DNA of 64,000 nucleotides from Eutypa lata (Eukaryota; Ascomycota; Sordariomycetes; Xylariales; Diatrypaceae). How positions within the stretch are numbered: position 1 is the stretch's first letter; each line of letters starts with the position of its first letter. Location of the stretch: contig JAKULF010000009.1 in the NCBI GenBank assembly GCA_022661535.1, positions 620,001 through 684,000 of the forward strand. Direction: 5' to 3'. This document shows positions 28,631 through 40,485 of this stretch, piece by piece. The notes beneath the pieces are model-generated. The model saw only the letters and a program-made list of their open reading frames with translations. It was not told the DNA's origin and searched no databases. The translations under genes and the position numbers were made by a program.

Positions 28631-30037
28631 ATGTCTATATTCTCCTCTCCAGAAGAAGCCAGGTTAGGATCTTTGGGTTTTGCTCCTTTTCTTCCTAGTC
28701 CACCTCTCCCCAATATCGTTGCCGAATGGACAGCGATCCTTCCACTCGCCTGCCATCTGGCTACGCAAAGGGACGATTACATTACAACGGGGGATGTAGC
28801 ACTACTGGGGAGACTATCAGTTGGCTTATTTCCTAGGCTTGGGACTCTTTCTGGCTTATCTAGGTTGTTAGATAGAGGAACGAAGTATTTAGATCATGCA
28901 AGCACCAGAGGAGGATCCAGTCGTACGGTTTGGGATGTTAAATGGGGAAGCGTTTTTCCTTGTGCGAACGGTGCTGCCTGTACAGCCATTTCCAAGTGTC
29001 TCATAAGCCAAAATACAGATCCCCCTCAAAGGATGCCAGAAACAATACCACATCAGCCTCAAGGGAATGAGCACGAGAAAGCGCCATCGCAGAATAAGTC
29101 TACAATAAGAACGCATAATCAATTCGAGGGGGAAGTTCACCTAAATGACGCGAAGAAAGGGCACGCAAAACAGGAAGTCATTCGCCGACCTCAGATACTC
29201 CATGTCTATCAGTTATACCAGAAGCCGAGACGACACTCGTTAAGACAGCGGATTGACCAGCTATGCCAATCAGTACCGGGACAAATGATATGGCTCATCT
29301 TCCTCGTCAGCATTGCTGTCTTCCTATGTCTACTCGGCAGCTATGGATCAGCCGCACTCGTTGTCTGCACCTCAGTGTCAGAGCTCGTGGCCCTGGGTAT
29401 TACCATACGCCGTCCGTTTTTATACCTGAAGAACAACGAGAATCACGATGCGTGTATGCTTGTTGCATCACACGAGAATGCTATCGAGTGGCATTTGTAT
29501 ATTGGGGACCGAGCCGTTGCTGATACGCTACTTAACAAAGCCATGTTTATCATCCCTGAGGGGAAATCAACTCACCTCGCCTCTCGCTGGTTCTGGTTTG
29601 CGAACTTGCTACAATTTACAGCCATGACCTTTGTGGCTGCGCAGAAAGGTTGGGATGGTGTCTGCATGGTAGTTCTTCTAGGTTTTCACTGGGCTCTTCG
29701 TTGGTTCCCATGTGGACGGACCCTCGCCCACGGTTGGTTGGAGCGGGAAAGTGTTGAGGCTAAAGTCAGAAGCTTTGAGTATAGTGGGCGAACTGCAATG
29801 CTCGGTGCGATACAGATTTTCAGTGGAAGTGCTATCACAAGCTGGATGGATAATATTTTGGCACCTCATCCTCGACGAGACGCTTGGCTCAAGCGTCTCC
29901 GGGGAGAAAAATCGACAGATAACTTCGACTCGCATGATATAAGGTGGCTGGAATTCACAACTGAGGCATCTTTTGCTTCTGCGGAGGTTTTGAAGAGTGT
30001 GTTCGGTGTTAGTGGTAAATGTAAGGCATCAGTCTAA
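28631..30037 (+). CDS. Fungal membrane protein of unknown function
   Basis: This is an intronless frame of 468 residues. I use the first ATG (28,631); the frame is open further upstream but has no ATG there. I do not recognise the family. The N-terminal 200 residues are soluble-looking and end in a basic, polar linker. They are followed by a hydrophobic pair at about residues 219-258 and a second hydrophobic pair at about 318-358, each separated by short polar loops. A conserved-looking segment between them (ENAIEWHLYIGDRAVADTLL) and the tail (DIRWLEFTTEASFASAEVL) have the feel of a lineage-specific fungal family. A fungal membrane protein with four helices is the most that can be said. It has no neighbour suggesting a pathway. 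Confidence 0.75.
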   Translation: MSIFSSPEEARLGSLGFAPFLPSPPLPNIVAEWTAILPLACHLATQRDDYITTGDVALLGRLSVGLFPRLGTLSGLSRLLDRGTKYLDHASTRGGSSRTVWDVKWGSVFPCANGAACTAISKCLISQNTDPPQRMPETIPHQPQGNEHEKAPSQNKSTIRTHNQFEGEVHLNDAKKGHAKQEVIRRPQILHVYQLYQKPRRHSLRQRIDQLCQSVPGQMIWLIFLVSIAVFLCLLGSYGSAALVVCTSVSELVALGITIRRPFLYLKNNENHDACMLVASHENAIEWHLYIGDRAVADTLLNKAMFIIPEGKSTHLASRWFWFANLLQFTAMTFVAAQKGWDGVCMVVLLGFHWALRWFPCGRTLAHGWLERESVEAKVRSFEYSGRTAMLGAIQIFSGSAITSWMDNILAPHPRRDAWLKRLRGEKSTDNFDSHDIRWLEFTTEASFASAEVLKSVFGVSGKCKASV

Positions 30038-31334
30038 GTAAGCTAGAGTTTGATTTTGGAAGCATGCATACTCTTCAGGTAATTCAGTCTATATATCCCT
30101 TCGACGGCATGATCTAGCGACGTATCAATAGTCCTTGATTTGGATGGTGCCACTAGTGTAAGCCACCTTTATCTAGCCAGGGGCCCGCATCCGAGTATAT
30201 AAAGGGGGCAAAGCCCTCCTTGGGTTGTACTGTGTCCAGTGTTACTGGTCCTCTTCCATACATAAGTGATAGGTAGAGCAGCTGCGATTGAAGTGCTACG
30301 ATATAATATAATTACTAACACCAAAAAGAAAAAAGAAAAAAGCAATTGGGTTAGGTAGGTAAGTAACTGGTAGCACACAGAAGGAAAGGAGGAAGTTTAC
30401 CTACATGTAGGTAGCTACTTAGTCTAGTCACACTACATGTAGGTGGTGCGTTGCGCCACTGCATATAATGAATCCGGCTCAGGTCCGTGCCCTGCGCTTA
30501 GTGCCGTGATAACTACCTCAGTTGCTCAGTCGATTGAAAACAGGACGCAATACAGTATCGTAGATATGCCAATCCCCTGATCTTTTGACCGGCCAATATG
30601 ACGATGCCAAGTTTCTCATCGTGGCTGTTCGTCGACCTCTTCCCCCGATCCCACTATCATTGGGATTGCCGGTCTCAATAATACCATGAGCTACCCAGAA
30701 GACATCTCAGGGGTTCTGAGATTCAGATAGGGTTATTGTGTTAGAGGACATTAGATTATTAGTGGCACAACATGGAGAGTGCCTAATACTGACAAACGTT
30801 GGACATGGTAGCATGTGCGACACTAGGAGAGGGTCATTAGCAAACGATGGATTAGATGGAACATACATCTTCTTACATACCTTAAGCACTTTACATAGGT
30901 AGGCAGACAGACGCCTAGACAAAACATCATAAAATCCTCTTTCCTCAACACGTTTCAAGCCTGTGCACAAGACAACAACCTCCAGTCCAGTACGCAATTC
31001 ATAGTTCAACGCACGATCATTATGCAGTCTCATTCATACCGAGCTCCTTTTGGTCATAGTTCTAGTCCTAAACGACACACCCGACCTTGACCAGGTGACA
31101 TAAAGCGCCTGTCGTTTAGCCAGACACACGCAACCTTATACTCCTAGAGTACGTGACTGTGACCTCCGTTTTGACCGATAAAACAAAGCATATTGACCAC
31201 CGCAAACGCCTGCCCTGCCTTGCCTTACCCTGCCCTGCCTGCCAAGCTCTGTCCTGCCTGCCAAGCTCGATTACCCATCCATTGATCCATCTATCCAGAC
31301 AGTGTTCATTACACATCACAACACACCACCGTCC
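30038..31334. other. Intergenic, no gene seen
   Basis: This is the 3' flank of the membrane-protein gene and the 3' flank of bir1. It contains scattered acctac/taggta words and the palindrome ctacatgtag twice (around 30,402 and 30,432), which are common in fungal intergenic DNA. A 108-codon minus-strand frame at 30,707-31,033 lacks any recognisable feature. Confidence 0.5.
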
Positions 31335-34065
31335 TCACGCCTCAACAACCAACCCCTCCAACGCAACCATAGCTCTCCCGCCTTCTCTCTCAAAAGCCGA
31401 GACCATAGCCTCGCACTCGCGTCGTAGCTTCTGCTCGGCCTGGCCCGCATTATGGTGGATCCACTCCTCGACCGTCATGCGCTTCTCCGGGGTGGCGAGG
31501 TCCACCACCGTACTAGTACCAGTACCAGTACCACCAACACCTAGCGACTTCGAGAGGCCGGCGGGGTTCTCTTTATCCAGGTTGTCGAACACCACGTCGA
31601 GGTCCACGCTGGTCCAGGGGTGGCTGCTCTGCAGGTTCGCGATGGTGGTGTTGTTCTTGCGGGTTGTGTTGGTGCTCTTGGACGGCGAGGACCGCACGGG
31701 AGTCGTGGCTACGGCGACGGGGGCTAGGGCGGCGCGGGTGCTGCTTCCTGCGTTCGACGGCCTCGAAGATGGCGGCTGGTTCTCCGCATCGGAAGACTGT
31801 GGCGATTGGGAGGGCGAGATCGTAGCTTGCTTCGCGGACGGGGTCGATGCCACGTGCGCACTAGGTGTCGTTGGTCTCTGCAGTTCGTCATGTTCTTGCG
31901 CAGCGGGGGATGTAGCAGATCGTATGGGGGATGAGGATCTCTGCTGCTGGAGAAGTCGAGGCGGAGGCGAGGTCGTTGGTGTGTCTCCCCTCTGGTCTTC
32001 GGGCTGCGCGAAGTCGATGTGCGCCGTCGCTGTCTTCGGAGAACTCTTGACGATGACAGGGGCCTGGCTCGCGGCGGCGGCGGATTCGGCTGCTGCTGCT
32101 GCTGCCTTGACTAAACTCGCCTTCTTGCTCGGCCTGCCGCGCTTCTTCTTAGGAGGCTCGATGGACAACGAGGTGCGCTTGTTCAAAACGGTGGCGTTAC
32201 TCATGAAGCTCTCTTCATGACCCTCGGCCAACTCATCGGCATCTGGTTCGGGCACTAATTCCGGCTCCGGTTCTGGTTCTGGCTCTGGCTCCACAGGTAC
32301 AGGTTTCTGGGTCTTCTTGGTTTGCTTCGAGACCTTCCTAGTGCCAGCCTTACGACCCTTCTTTGGGACTTGGAGTGTCTCGGGAGGGTCGACTTCCATC
32401 TCAGCTTCGAGGGCCTTCAGTTCCGCATCGACATCAGCCTCGTCAACCTCGGCAGGGCTAGGATCGAACATGGCGTGATGACTTTGTGTGTCTTGTGATT
32501 TCTTCGCGGCACCCTTCTTCGCCGCCGCCTTCTTAGGTTTGGCTGGTACTTTCTTCCGCTCAGAATCCGAATCGGCAGCAATGTTTTCGTCGTCTGACAG
32601 CGGCCGATCCAAATCCGCCTCGAGCTGGCGATTCAATTCCTCGTCATCCATCAGATGCTCATCGTCTGCTTCAGCGACGGAAACAACAGACATGTTCGAC
32701 GCCGCCGAATTTTTGCGTGTAGCGCGGGTGTTGGATGCTCGGCCCTTCTTGCCCTTAGCCTTGGAAATGGGCACAGGCTTCGTCTCAGTCATATCAACAT
32801 CGGGTTGGGGGTCAACAATTGACGTGTCGACTGTGTTGCTCCGTCTACCACGTGTCGCCCGCTTCTTAGGAGCTGGCGCTTCAGCTGCGGTCATTACCGA
32901 GTCTTCAATAGCATCACTAGCTCGCTTCCGACCTCGGGTAGGTTTTGGGGGTGGTGGGGGCGCCTCTTCCTGTATCTCTGGAGGATCCTCGAGCACTTCA
33001 ACCACCTCATCCTTTTTAGCTCTCGTCTTTTTGCCTCGTGCCGTAGTGGCCTTCTTCGTTCTGCCGCGCTTTGTGCTTCCTTGAGTCATCACGGATGTGG
33101 TTGTCATGACACTGTCTTCGTGTTCGGCAGGATGATCAAGCAGTAATGTCCCGTCTGATGCAGCTGTTGTGGCAGATTGAACAGAAAGTCGCGACGCCTT
33201 GGAGGTTCTAGCTCCTTTACCGCGTCCGGTCTTTTTGGCAGGGGCTTGTTGTTGATACTGATTGAGTAGCGCAAAGAATTGGCATTCGGGTGATCTCCTG
33301 TAGTGTTCGTGCCTAAAGAATGGCGTTAGCTCTTGTGTTACAGTACGCTAGAGGAATAGCTTTCCAATAGAAACATACATAGGATTGTCTTTCGGCTCCC
33401 AACCATCAAGCGCAAGTTGACAATAGGTGCAAGCTGTCATGTCATCCGACTCGGCTGTGGGGGTATACTTCCAGCCAGCCTCAACTAGCTACTAGATATT
33501 AGTGATGGGCCCAAGAACGGACATGGTGGCAAGGCGATGTTCTTCTTACCTGCTTCGTCTTGCACTTCCATCCCCTCTTCCCCTCATGCGGCCATCTACC
33601 CCCAAATGTAGCCTTCCGTGCTTCAACCATCTGTGGGTGTGCTGGGTCATCCAAACAATAGTCGCCTAATCCAATCTCAATTGCTGCAACGATGGCCCAG
33701 CCGCAATGTGGGGAGAGTCTCAAATGCTCCTGGAAGGGGTTGTCGCCATCTTCCCATCCTCCTATTTTTCTAGAACAGAGGAAGCAAACGGTGTTGTCGG
33801 GGAACTCTGGGGTGGGATCGAAGTAGAAACCGGCTCGGGCAAACTATAATACGCGTCAATTAATGCTTTCCTTCCACTATAGCGCATTGTAAGAAGCATG
33901 ACGGCTTACGCTCTCTGGATCTAGATGCCGGTGCGGCCATGCAAGTGCTTTTGAGGCCTTGCCTTTCGTGTTCGATTTCCGTTTAGTGGAAGGTTGTGTT
34001 ATCTGAAATGAAGCCAAGCGAGCATCTTGTGCGAAATACTGCTCCGGTATCTCGTCTGAATCCAT
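31335..34065 (-). CDS. bir1: Bir1/survivin-like chromosomal passenger protein with two BIR domains
   Basis: Four exons (34,065-33,910; 33,843-33,550; 33,488-33,379; 33,312-31,335) with introns of 66, 61 and 66 bp encode 845 residues. Two BIR zinc folds are visible, each with the canonical C-x2-C-x16-H-x6-C spacing: C72, C75, H92, C99 and C170, C173, H190, C197. A long low-complexity, basic and acidic linker follows, with an EP repeat and an AT-hook-like PKKKRGRPSKK nuclear signal. The C-terminal end has a conserved-looking helix (TVEEWIHHNAGQAEQKL onward). This layout is that of fungal Bir1 (fission yeast Bir1/Cut17). Bir1 works with Aurora kinase, INCENP and borealin in the chromosomal passenger complex at centromeres and the spindle midzone; its BIR domain reads histone H3 phosphorylated at Thr3. 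The open frames on the opposite strand are shadows. No cell-death role is implied. Confidence 0.93.
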
Positions 34066-36083
34066 GGCTGAATAACGTGTTGCGAGAAGCTCGCTGTCGC
34101 CTGTTTAAATGAGTTTGCGTCTCGTCTCAAATGTAGTTCAAGTGGGCGGCAAGGAGGATGTAATAATAGAATTGTACAGTAAGTCTCTAAAGAGTAAATA
34201 TCTCGATTGAGGAATTGGAGGCGGAAGTTGCGATATGAATATCAGTGAAGTTGTTGTTTCCTAAAGACAGAAAAGGTGGGATGCGATTTGGTTTACAGTA
34301 GTAAATTCGTAGCTTCCTTTACGATTTAGTAATGTCAATGCGATATCAACCGTGATTGGCTAATGGACCGCGACTTTGTTTACATTCACAATCAGGGCCC
34401 ACAGTTTAAGCCTCCGCACAAATCGGCCATAGCGCCACACCCGTTAGCCTCACCACCAGCCACAGCATTTAAGCAGCTCATGTACCTAGGTACATATTTA
34501 ATTACTCACGAACTAATTACATTAGGTAAGGACGAGACAAATAGCCCAAATCATTATCAATTGACAGCATTGAACATGTTATTGGATGGAAATGGATATA
34601 TGAAAACTTGGTGGTGTGGTAGTTGCATCACTTATGTGTATACTACCTATGAGAGTGCGATCACCCACTGTAACCTTACAAAACTTGCTCATTTCCTTGC
34701 TTTCTCCTCTTCAGAGCTTTACGAGACCAAAACCCCAAGCTGGTTGGATATAACACGTTCTGATTTTGTGATTTATATGTCTGATTCCTTTCTTCTTACT
34801 CAGGACAATATACTGCCTTGAAAAGCGCAGTAGTTGTTTTATTCGTAATCGTTAATATGTCTTCCAAGATCAGCATGGCAGCCTTGGATGGCATTCGTCG
34901 AGTAGCGATACATAATATTAGGTGATACTGTAAATACTTATGTATTGGGATGGTCTTAATATCAACTATCACCGGAATTATTAGACTTATCCATATTATC
35001 ATTGTCACTCCACAGTTATGATGGGCTGAAGGGGTTCTAGGATGAACGAGAAGCAATAGATGCACAAGTAAAATCAACGTGGACCCTCATGCAGACCAAG
35101 TGCACAAGGCTCAGGCGCAATGATAACCAGCTATCATTTCTGAATAACTTCAGATCTCTTCTTAACATGTTAGTTCTCCATGGTCCAAGGGGAAATACTA
35201 CAGAGACCAGAAGAACCATGGAAGTACCAGAACCACCGCCTATTGATTATGATAGTTTTAACGGAAGGTCCAATCTGGAGCATCTACTTTCCTCATTTGA
35301 GATGGATTTCTTGCCCAGTGACTTTTTTGAAGCCATTACTTCGCTTCAATGGTACTTGCAATTACCAACACCAACTTACAGCAAGACCTTTACACACCTA
35401 GCACGTCTGAAACTCAAAGTTAGGAACATTCAATAAACCATCCTGTATACGTTTAGCAAATTCCATCCCATTACTTTCTATTATCATCAACACGAGTGGT
35501 CTTCTAGTCACCCACGAATGACTTGAGATCCTGGGAGGAGTCCTTTGCATTGATTCATCAATCCTCAAGCCCATTCATTCAGGACTTTACTGAGGTACAT
35601 TTAAACAGTAAATATAACTCCACAACCTTGCCCTCATTTCATATTTCCCTCTTTATTATCCCACCTGGAGCTTCTAAATAACTCTAAATTCCGAAGTTGG
35701 CACAGACAAGCACCTTCCCACAGATTGGCCACGTCTGCTGTGTAGTCCTACCTACACCACAGATCTCTATCCTCTTCAATTGCATCAATTTCCTGCAAGT
35801 CTCAACATAATACATACCTGCAGTTCTTGATTTCAACCACATTATAGACGGTCCTATCAACTATGTTAATGTGTCACCTTGACACATTTTCTTCCGCCGA
35901 ACCTATTTCAACTACTACCCGAGCTCTTTAGATTTGCCAGAAGGAAATCCATTCAGATGAGAAAGGTACCCAAGACACTCCAGAGCCAATCCATGTCCCA
36001 CATGCCCTTCAGTGAACTGACATACTCTTCCAGTCCGATCTCTGAACTAAGTTGAGGTCGCCTTTACACCCAATACTGCAACA
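34066..36083. other. Long intergenic region between divergent genes
   Basis: About 2 kb between the bir1 start and the next start contains no convincing gene. Two plus-strand frames (34,363-34,821, 152 codons; 35,089-35,436, 115 codons) have no recognisable domain and ordinary intergenic composition. The 300-400 bases before 36,084 are pyrimidine-rich on the plus strand (tcttccc, cctcttc), typical of fungal core promoters and long 5' leaders. Confidence 0.45.
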
Positions 36084-37979
36084 ATGGCTGGGCTAGCAGA
36101 ATCAGCAGACGGAACCCGCAAGTGGGCACTTGTCAAGACGCTCCCTCGTCTGTGCGATTTGAACCAGTGCTTAAAGGAAGATACTGAAAAGTTTGGAGAA
36201 AAGTCCGACAGGCTCCCTGTAGGTGTCTACATAGACGGACTTACGCCACTGTTCTTGAAGCAGACTAGGAAGTCTAAACTTGGGAGCTACAATAACCAAA
36301 TCGGGACTGGAACTGGTTACCAACTCGTCACCGGTACGGGTGCGGTAACGCCAGCGCACCTCCTTCCATTCCCCTCTCTGACAAGCAACGGGATGATCTC
36401 CCTGTATAAGAAGATACTCAACAATGAATCTCCATTCCCGCTTGACGGACCAATCGCTACTCGTGAAAGAACCTACGCTTTTGAGCATAACAGCCGTCTG
36501 AGAGAGCATTTCACACTACGAGAGAAGCACAAGCAGGTCCACCAAGATGTTGTGGAAGGGAAGGTTATTCCCAAAGAACTCAACCCGTTCATTGATATCA
36601 GGAGGCCATATTATATTCATTCTATGGGACAGACATCCTCCAATCAATCCCCATATAGCTATATATATGCTTTCAACAAGTCGCATTTACCGCTTCCCTC
36701 AAGCATCTTGGAAACCCTTACCAAACTCGTGGATAGCCACCCATTAGAATCTTTGAATCTTGGGGTATGTCAAGTCGCACTCCTCAACTACATCTGGTAT
36801 GAGGGAAAGGGAGAATCCCTCAAGGAGAAATTCGCCAGTATCGGTTCACCCAGTAAGATCGACCATATCACGTTCATTATCGCCTTCCATCATTTGTTGG
36901 CTTACACAGAGTGGACTGGAGTGGCATTCCATCCTAACCCTTTGCGGTTTGCTGCAGCATTTGCGATTCATGAGAAGAGTATGGGTCGACCTGTACCCCA
37001 AGGATATTTATGGAAGACTCCCGAAGAGGGAAATCCCAGTAGTATAATAGTAGCTGGACTTGCACAGCTTAGGGATGCCACCCCCATCTGCGCACTTACG
37101 CCAGGAGATCTAATTGGGAGCACGGTCAACAAGTTTCGACCTTCAGAACTAGCCATTGAGCCATATATACCCTGGGATGAATATGACAAAGGTGTTTGGC
37201 ATCGCAATGTTGCTATTATAGCTACCGTCCGATTTCTCGGAAACGTCCGTAACATCGGAAACTCCAATTATCTGAACCGTAACTACACTCATCGCCTCAT
37301 CCCATTTTCCAGCACAAAGCCAGAACATGAAGTCGCAAGAACGTACGACAGAACACACAGTTTCCAGAACATCAACGGGGATATTGAAAGTCTACCCGAC
37401 GTCAAGGATGTCTTGTTTCCGGCATGTGACCTAAACGGTTACACACGTGGGTCTGGACTCGACTGTCTCACCATATCCCAGAGAGCAGCGCCGCTGGGTT
37501 CCCCTGAAGATGACATTAGCATGAACAGTATACCAGAAGTGAACCAATTAGATGAGGTCCTACAATTATGCTGTAGTTCTGCCCAACAGTTAGAGGGGGC
37601 AGCACCTGCGGTATCATCGGCCGAAGAAGAACCTGCTCGTGGGCAGAAGCGCGATGCCGATGCTGCAGGCCTCGAAGACATTCATGAGGCTGCCAGAACC
37701 ATCGATACCATACCCGAGCACGATGAGAAGCAAGAGGAGAAGCCAGAAGGAGTGATGAAGCTAGTATCGGAGGGACGGCTTGAGCTTCCCCCAACGCCAC
37801 CAGCGGACGGTGCTATGCTGAATCACAGTGACCCGAAGGTCGTGATCAATGGGAAGACATTTATCAGCCAGGAAGGTATTCTCAGCTATTTGAAAGCAAA
37901 GGGACATCGCGAGGGAGTCGATTATGCATTGGTAGATGGGGTTCCAGTGTCAATTGATTGGGAAAACGACGATGAGTGA
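36084..37979 (+). CDS. Orphan 631-residue protein, intronless
   Basis: One uninterrupted frame starts at an ATG in a good context (caacaATGg) and ends in TGA. I do not recognise a family. Residues 1 to about 450 look globular and soluble, with aromatic-rich segments such as LNYIWYEGKGESL and GVAFHPNPLRFAAAFAIHEKSMG. From about residue 490 the sequence becomes acidic and low in complexity, rich in E, D, A and P. It ends with a short folded-looking tail (VVINGKTFISQEGILSYLKAKG) and an acidic terminus. No signal peptide or membrane helix is evident. Length, codon use and lack of stops argue for a real gene. The lack of introns in a gene of this size could mean recent origin, retroposition or capture from another replicon, but nothing visible decides. 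Confidence 0.72.
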   Translation: MAGLAESADGTRKWALVKTLPRLCDLNQCLKEDTEKFGEKSDRLPVGVYIDGLTPLFLKQTRKSKLGSYNNQIGTGTGYQLVTGTGAVTPAHLLPFPSLTSNGMISLYKKILNNESPFPLDGPIATRERTYAFEHNSRLREHFTLREKHKQVHQDVVEGKVIPKELNPFIDIRRPYYIHSMGQTSSNQSPYSYIYAFNKSHLPLPSSILETLTKLVDSHPLESLNLGVCQVALLNYIWYEGKGESLKEKFASIGSPSKIDHITFIIAFHHLLAYTEWTGVAFHPNPLRFAAAFAIHEKSMGRPVPQGYLWKTPEEGNPSSIIVAGLAQLRDATPICALTPGDLIGSTVNKFRPSELAIEPYIPWDEYDKGVWHRNVAIIATVRFLGNVRNIGNSNYLNRNYTHRLIPFSSTKPEHEVARTYDRTHSFQNINGDIESLPDVKDVLFPACDLNGYTRGSGLDCLTISQRAAPLGSPEDDISMNSIPEVNQLDEVLQLCCSSAQQLEGAAPAVSSAEEEPARGQKRDADAAGLEDIHEAARTIDTIPEHDEKQEEKPEGVMKLVSEGRLELPPTPPADGAMLNHSDPKVVINGKTFISQEGILSYLKAKGHREGVDYALVDGVPVSIDWENDDE

Positions 37980-38558
37980 TAATATCGAGACGAGGTCGAC
38001 CACACGGCGAAAGACTCAAGTCTACTATCGATAAATGGGAGACATGACGACGGTGGGTGATGAGGTCGCTATCTGATTGGGCTCACTATGATAAAGTTGC
38101 GTGGCTAGAGCCTGAGGGGAAACTCTATCTAGGATTTGATTTCTTGGGACATCCTGGGGGTTGAGCATTAACAGGTAAAGGATTACCATTTACGACCCAA
38201 TGCTAGTTATTGAGAATGGGCAATGGAGGCACAAGTAGCTAGCAGATATGTAGCTATAACAAATCCACGTAGCTAGGACATAATTTGGACAATCGAAGTA
38301 AAATAACAATGCCACGCAGGGAATGGTTTATTGTAAATTAATGATATTAAAATTCCGTGATGGTATAATCGTGTAAAACCCATTTGACGTTAGCTAAGCC
38401 CCAATATCCTGCTATGATATAACACGCAGACAAATAAAAAGTCGGCAAGGCGATGCCCATATTTTATAGCAGAGACCGACCACCAACGTACCCCAAGTGA
38501 CGTCTCCTCCCTACCGAAATAAGAAGCGTTATATACAACCACCACACATCACAATACA
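37980..38558. other. Convergent intergenic region
   Basis: This region lies between the stop codons of the orphan gene and the DUF3425 gene. It is AT-rich towards 38,270-38,560. I see no gene. Confidence 0.5.
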
Positions 38559-39616
38559 TCATAGTAGCGCACCCCTAAACAAAATTTTGCTCTCGCCCCT
38601 CTTCTCCCGCCAATAATTCGTCGCCTCCAGGATCTCCGGACACCCTCTAACCAAGCCACCCCACTTCCGCAAAAACGGAACGCTGGCCTCCCAATTCCGC
38701 GGGTCCCACGCCTCGCCCCAGACAATCAGCACAGGCCTCTCAGCTTCCAGCTTCCCATCCACAGCCACCAGATCCAAACACAGCTCATCCTCTTCGAACA
38801 AGCCGGCGGCGATCCCGCGCAGCATATTATCGCGCATCCGCGGGATGGGGAAGAGGTCGATCCAGGGGTGGTGGCGCACCGTCCTCTGCACTACCGTCGG
38901 GTGCAGGTTCTCTGGACAGGAGGGTGGTAGCAGAGGTGTTTGTGTCGGTGGTAGTGGTGATGGCAGGGCGACGTGAAACGGCGACACGTAGTCGTCGGTG
39001 CACAGGCCCTCCGGCGCAAAGCCGAGCGCGATCGCGTTCCGCGATAGGGCGTTGAGGACGTTCACCTGGATCAGCCGGGTCAGACATCCCGGCCGCGGCG
39101 CGTGCAGGCTGTAGTCCTCGTACACTCGCCGGATGAAGGCGCGGATCTCGGCCCGGCGGCGCGGGCAGGGACCGAGGAGGTATCCTCCTTCGCTGTCTAC
39201 GAACCCTTCCTTTGTTTGGGGCGTCGTGTGTGTGGACGCTGTGTCATTGGTGCCTGCTACTGGCTGCCGTAGGTGCTGAATGTTTTGGATGTTCCACAGC
39301 TCCACCCCCTGGTGGTTGACTTGGGGTCTGACAGGGGCGCCTTCTCCTCCTCCTCCTTGCTGGGGCCGATGTCTTTTCCCTGCATGAAATCATTAGCTAA
39401 TGAGGTTACAGGTAATTTATTGCACGTGTTTCGTTGTGCTTACTTACTATATGCTCTTTGATGCAGGCGATTCTGGCGCCTTTTTCTCTCGGCCGTGCTT
39501 GTTACCCCGGTCCAATCGTCAGAAGAATCCCGCATCTCTGTGAGTTGGGGAGCGGAAATCACCAAGCTCGAGTCTGGAGCCAAGGGGATGATAGCTTGGA
39601 TGGATTCATCATCCAT
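38559..39616 (-). CDS. bZIP-like transcription factor with DUF3425 domain
   Basis: Two exons (39,616-39,448 and 39,379-38,559) joined by a 68-bp intron encode 329 residues. The splice falls inside the basic region and restores RQNRLHQRAYRKRHR at residues 47-61, the hallmark of fungal bZIP factors. This is strong evidence for the intron. The C-terminal half carries DUF3425 features: HHPWIDLFPIPRMRDNML, a DLV strand, and VWGEAWDPRNWE. Proteins with this pairing are nuclear regulators, often of stress or secondary metabolism. The basic region is followed by a glycine- and proline-rich stretch rather than a clear leucine heptad, so a normal zipper is not seen. The start is the first in-frame ATG; a TTG/GTG upstream is not a credible start. 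Target genes are unknown. Confidence 0.85.
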
Positions 39617-40485
39617 TGGGGTTTGATAGACTGGCACATTACTTAATAGAAAAGGAATTAGAACATTGGATGTCCTGGATAGGTATCTACGACGTAATTA
39701 TTATAGTTGCATATCGAATATTCCTGACGAGATCCACAGATAAAGATACGATTAAGCGGGGTAGTAAGTAAGTAGTATACTTAGTGGGCCACAGATATCC
39801 ATGCAGAGAAGGCCAAGATTATTCCAACACTTCCTTCCCGGCGAAAGCGATGGTGCGCGAGTCACACTAGATAGTTATAACGAATACGAGTTATAACGAA
39901 TACGAGTTATAACGAATACGAGTTATAACGAATACGATATGAATTGAAACTAAGAAGGTATTTTGAAGCCGGACATAGCAAAAGCCCCACGAATCTACAT
40001 ACTCCCTTAGCTGTCTTCAATCTTTCAGTCCATATTACATAGCATCACAAGTATCAACGCAGCTACTTATATGTCGTCGTTTTCTTATAGCTTTCATAAC
40101 TACATGTGTGCTTTGAAGGCGCTGTGTGTAATGTGATGTGATCTGCTAGCTTATATATGGCAACAGGAGATGGGGATATTTACATGTCCTGTAGTTATGT
40201 GAGACAACAATTACTACATAAATTTATCTACAGACATATAATTTTCATATCATCATAGCTTCAATGTTTGTATCAATATTTCCAGTTGCAGGTAAAGAAC
40301 TTGCACATCCCACGACCTGTAGTTTCAAATTGTCTATCTATCTCTTAATTGCTGGTAATACGGACAACAGCTGGCGCTCAGAAAATACCTTCCTCTAAGT
40401 AAAAACATCTAACATGATACCTGGTGGAAATGATAACGTCGAAATCCTGAATGGTAATAGAATAATGTCCTACCTCGTCTAATAT
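39617..40485. other. Intergenic region with a small tandem repeat
   Basis: This is the promoter side of the DUF3425 gene and the 3' flank of the alcohol dehydrogenase. Apart from the 16-bp tandem repeat (listed) it is AT-rich and featureless. Confidence 0.5.
39874..39937 (+). repeat. Four perfect copies of a 16-bp repeat
   Basis: The unit gttataacgaatacga occurs four times head to tail without change, about 260 bp upstream of the DUF3425 start codon. It is probably a minisatellite. Repeat number may vary between strains. Confidence 0.9.

Noticed and set aside
30707..31033. Minus-strand 108-codon frame
   Set aside because: No domain, no promoter-like context, and it lies in a convergent 3' region.
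31153..32220. Long plus-strand open frame (355 codons) opposite bir1
   Set aside because: It lies antisense to the low-complexity part of bir1, whose exon structure and BIR domains are clear; its composition (S, T, V, A runs) mirrors that region.
34363..35436. Plus-strand frames at 34,363-34,821 and 35,089-35,436
   Set aside because: They have no recognisable domain, no splice support and intergenic-like composition; kept as intergenic.
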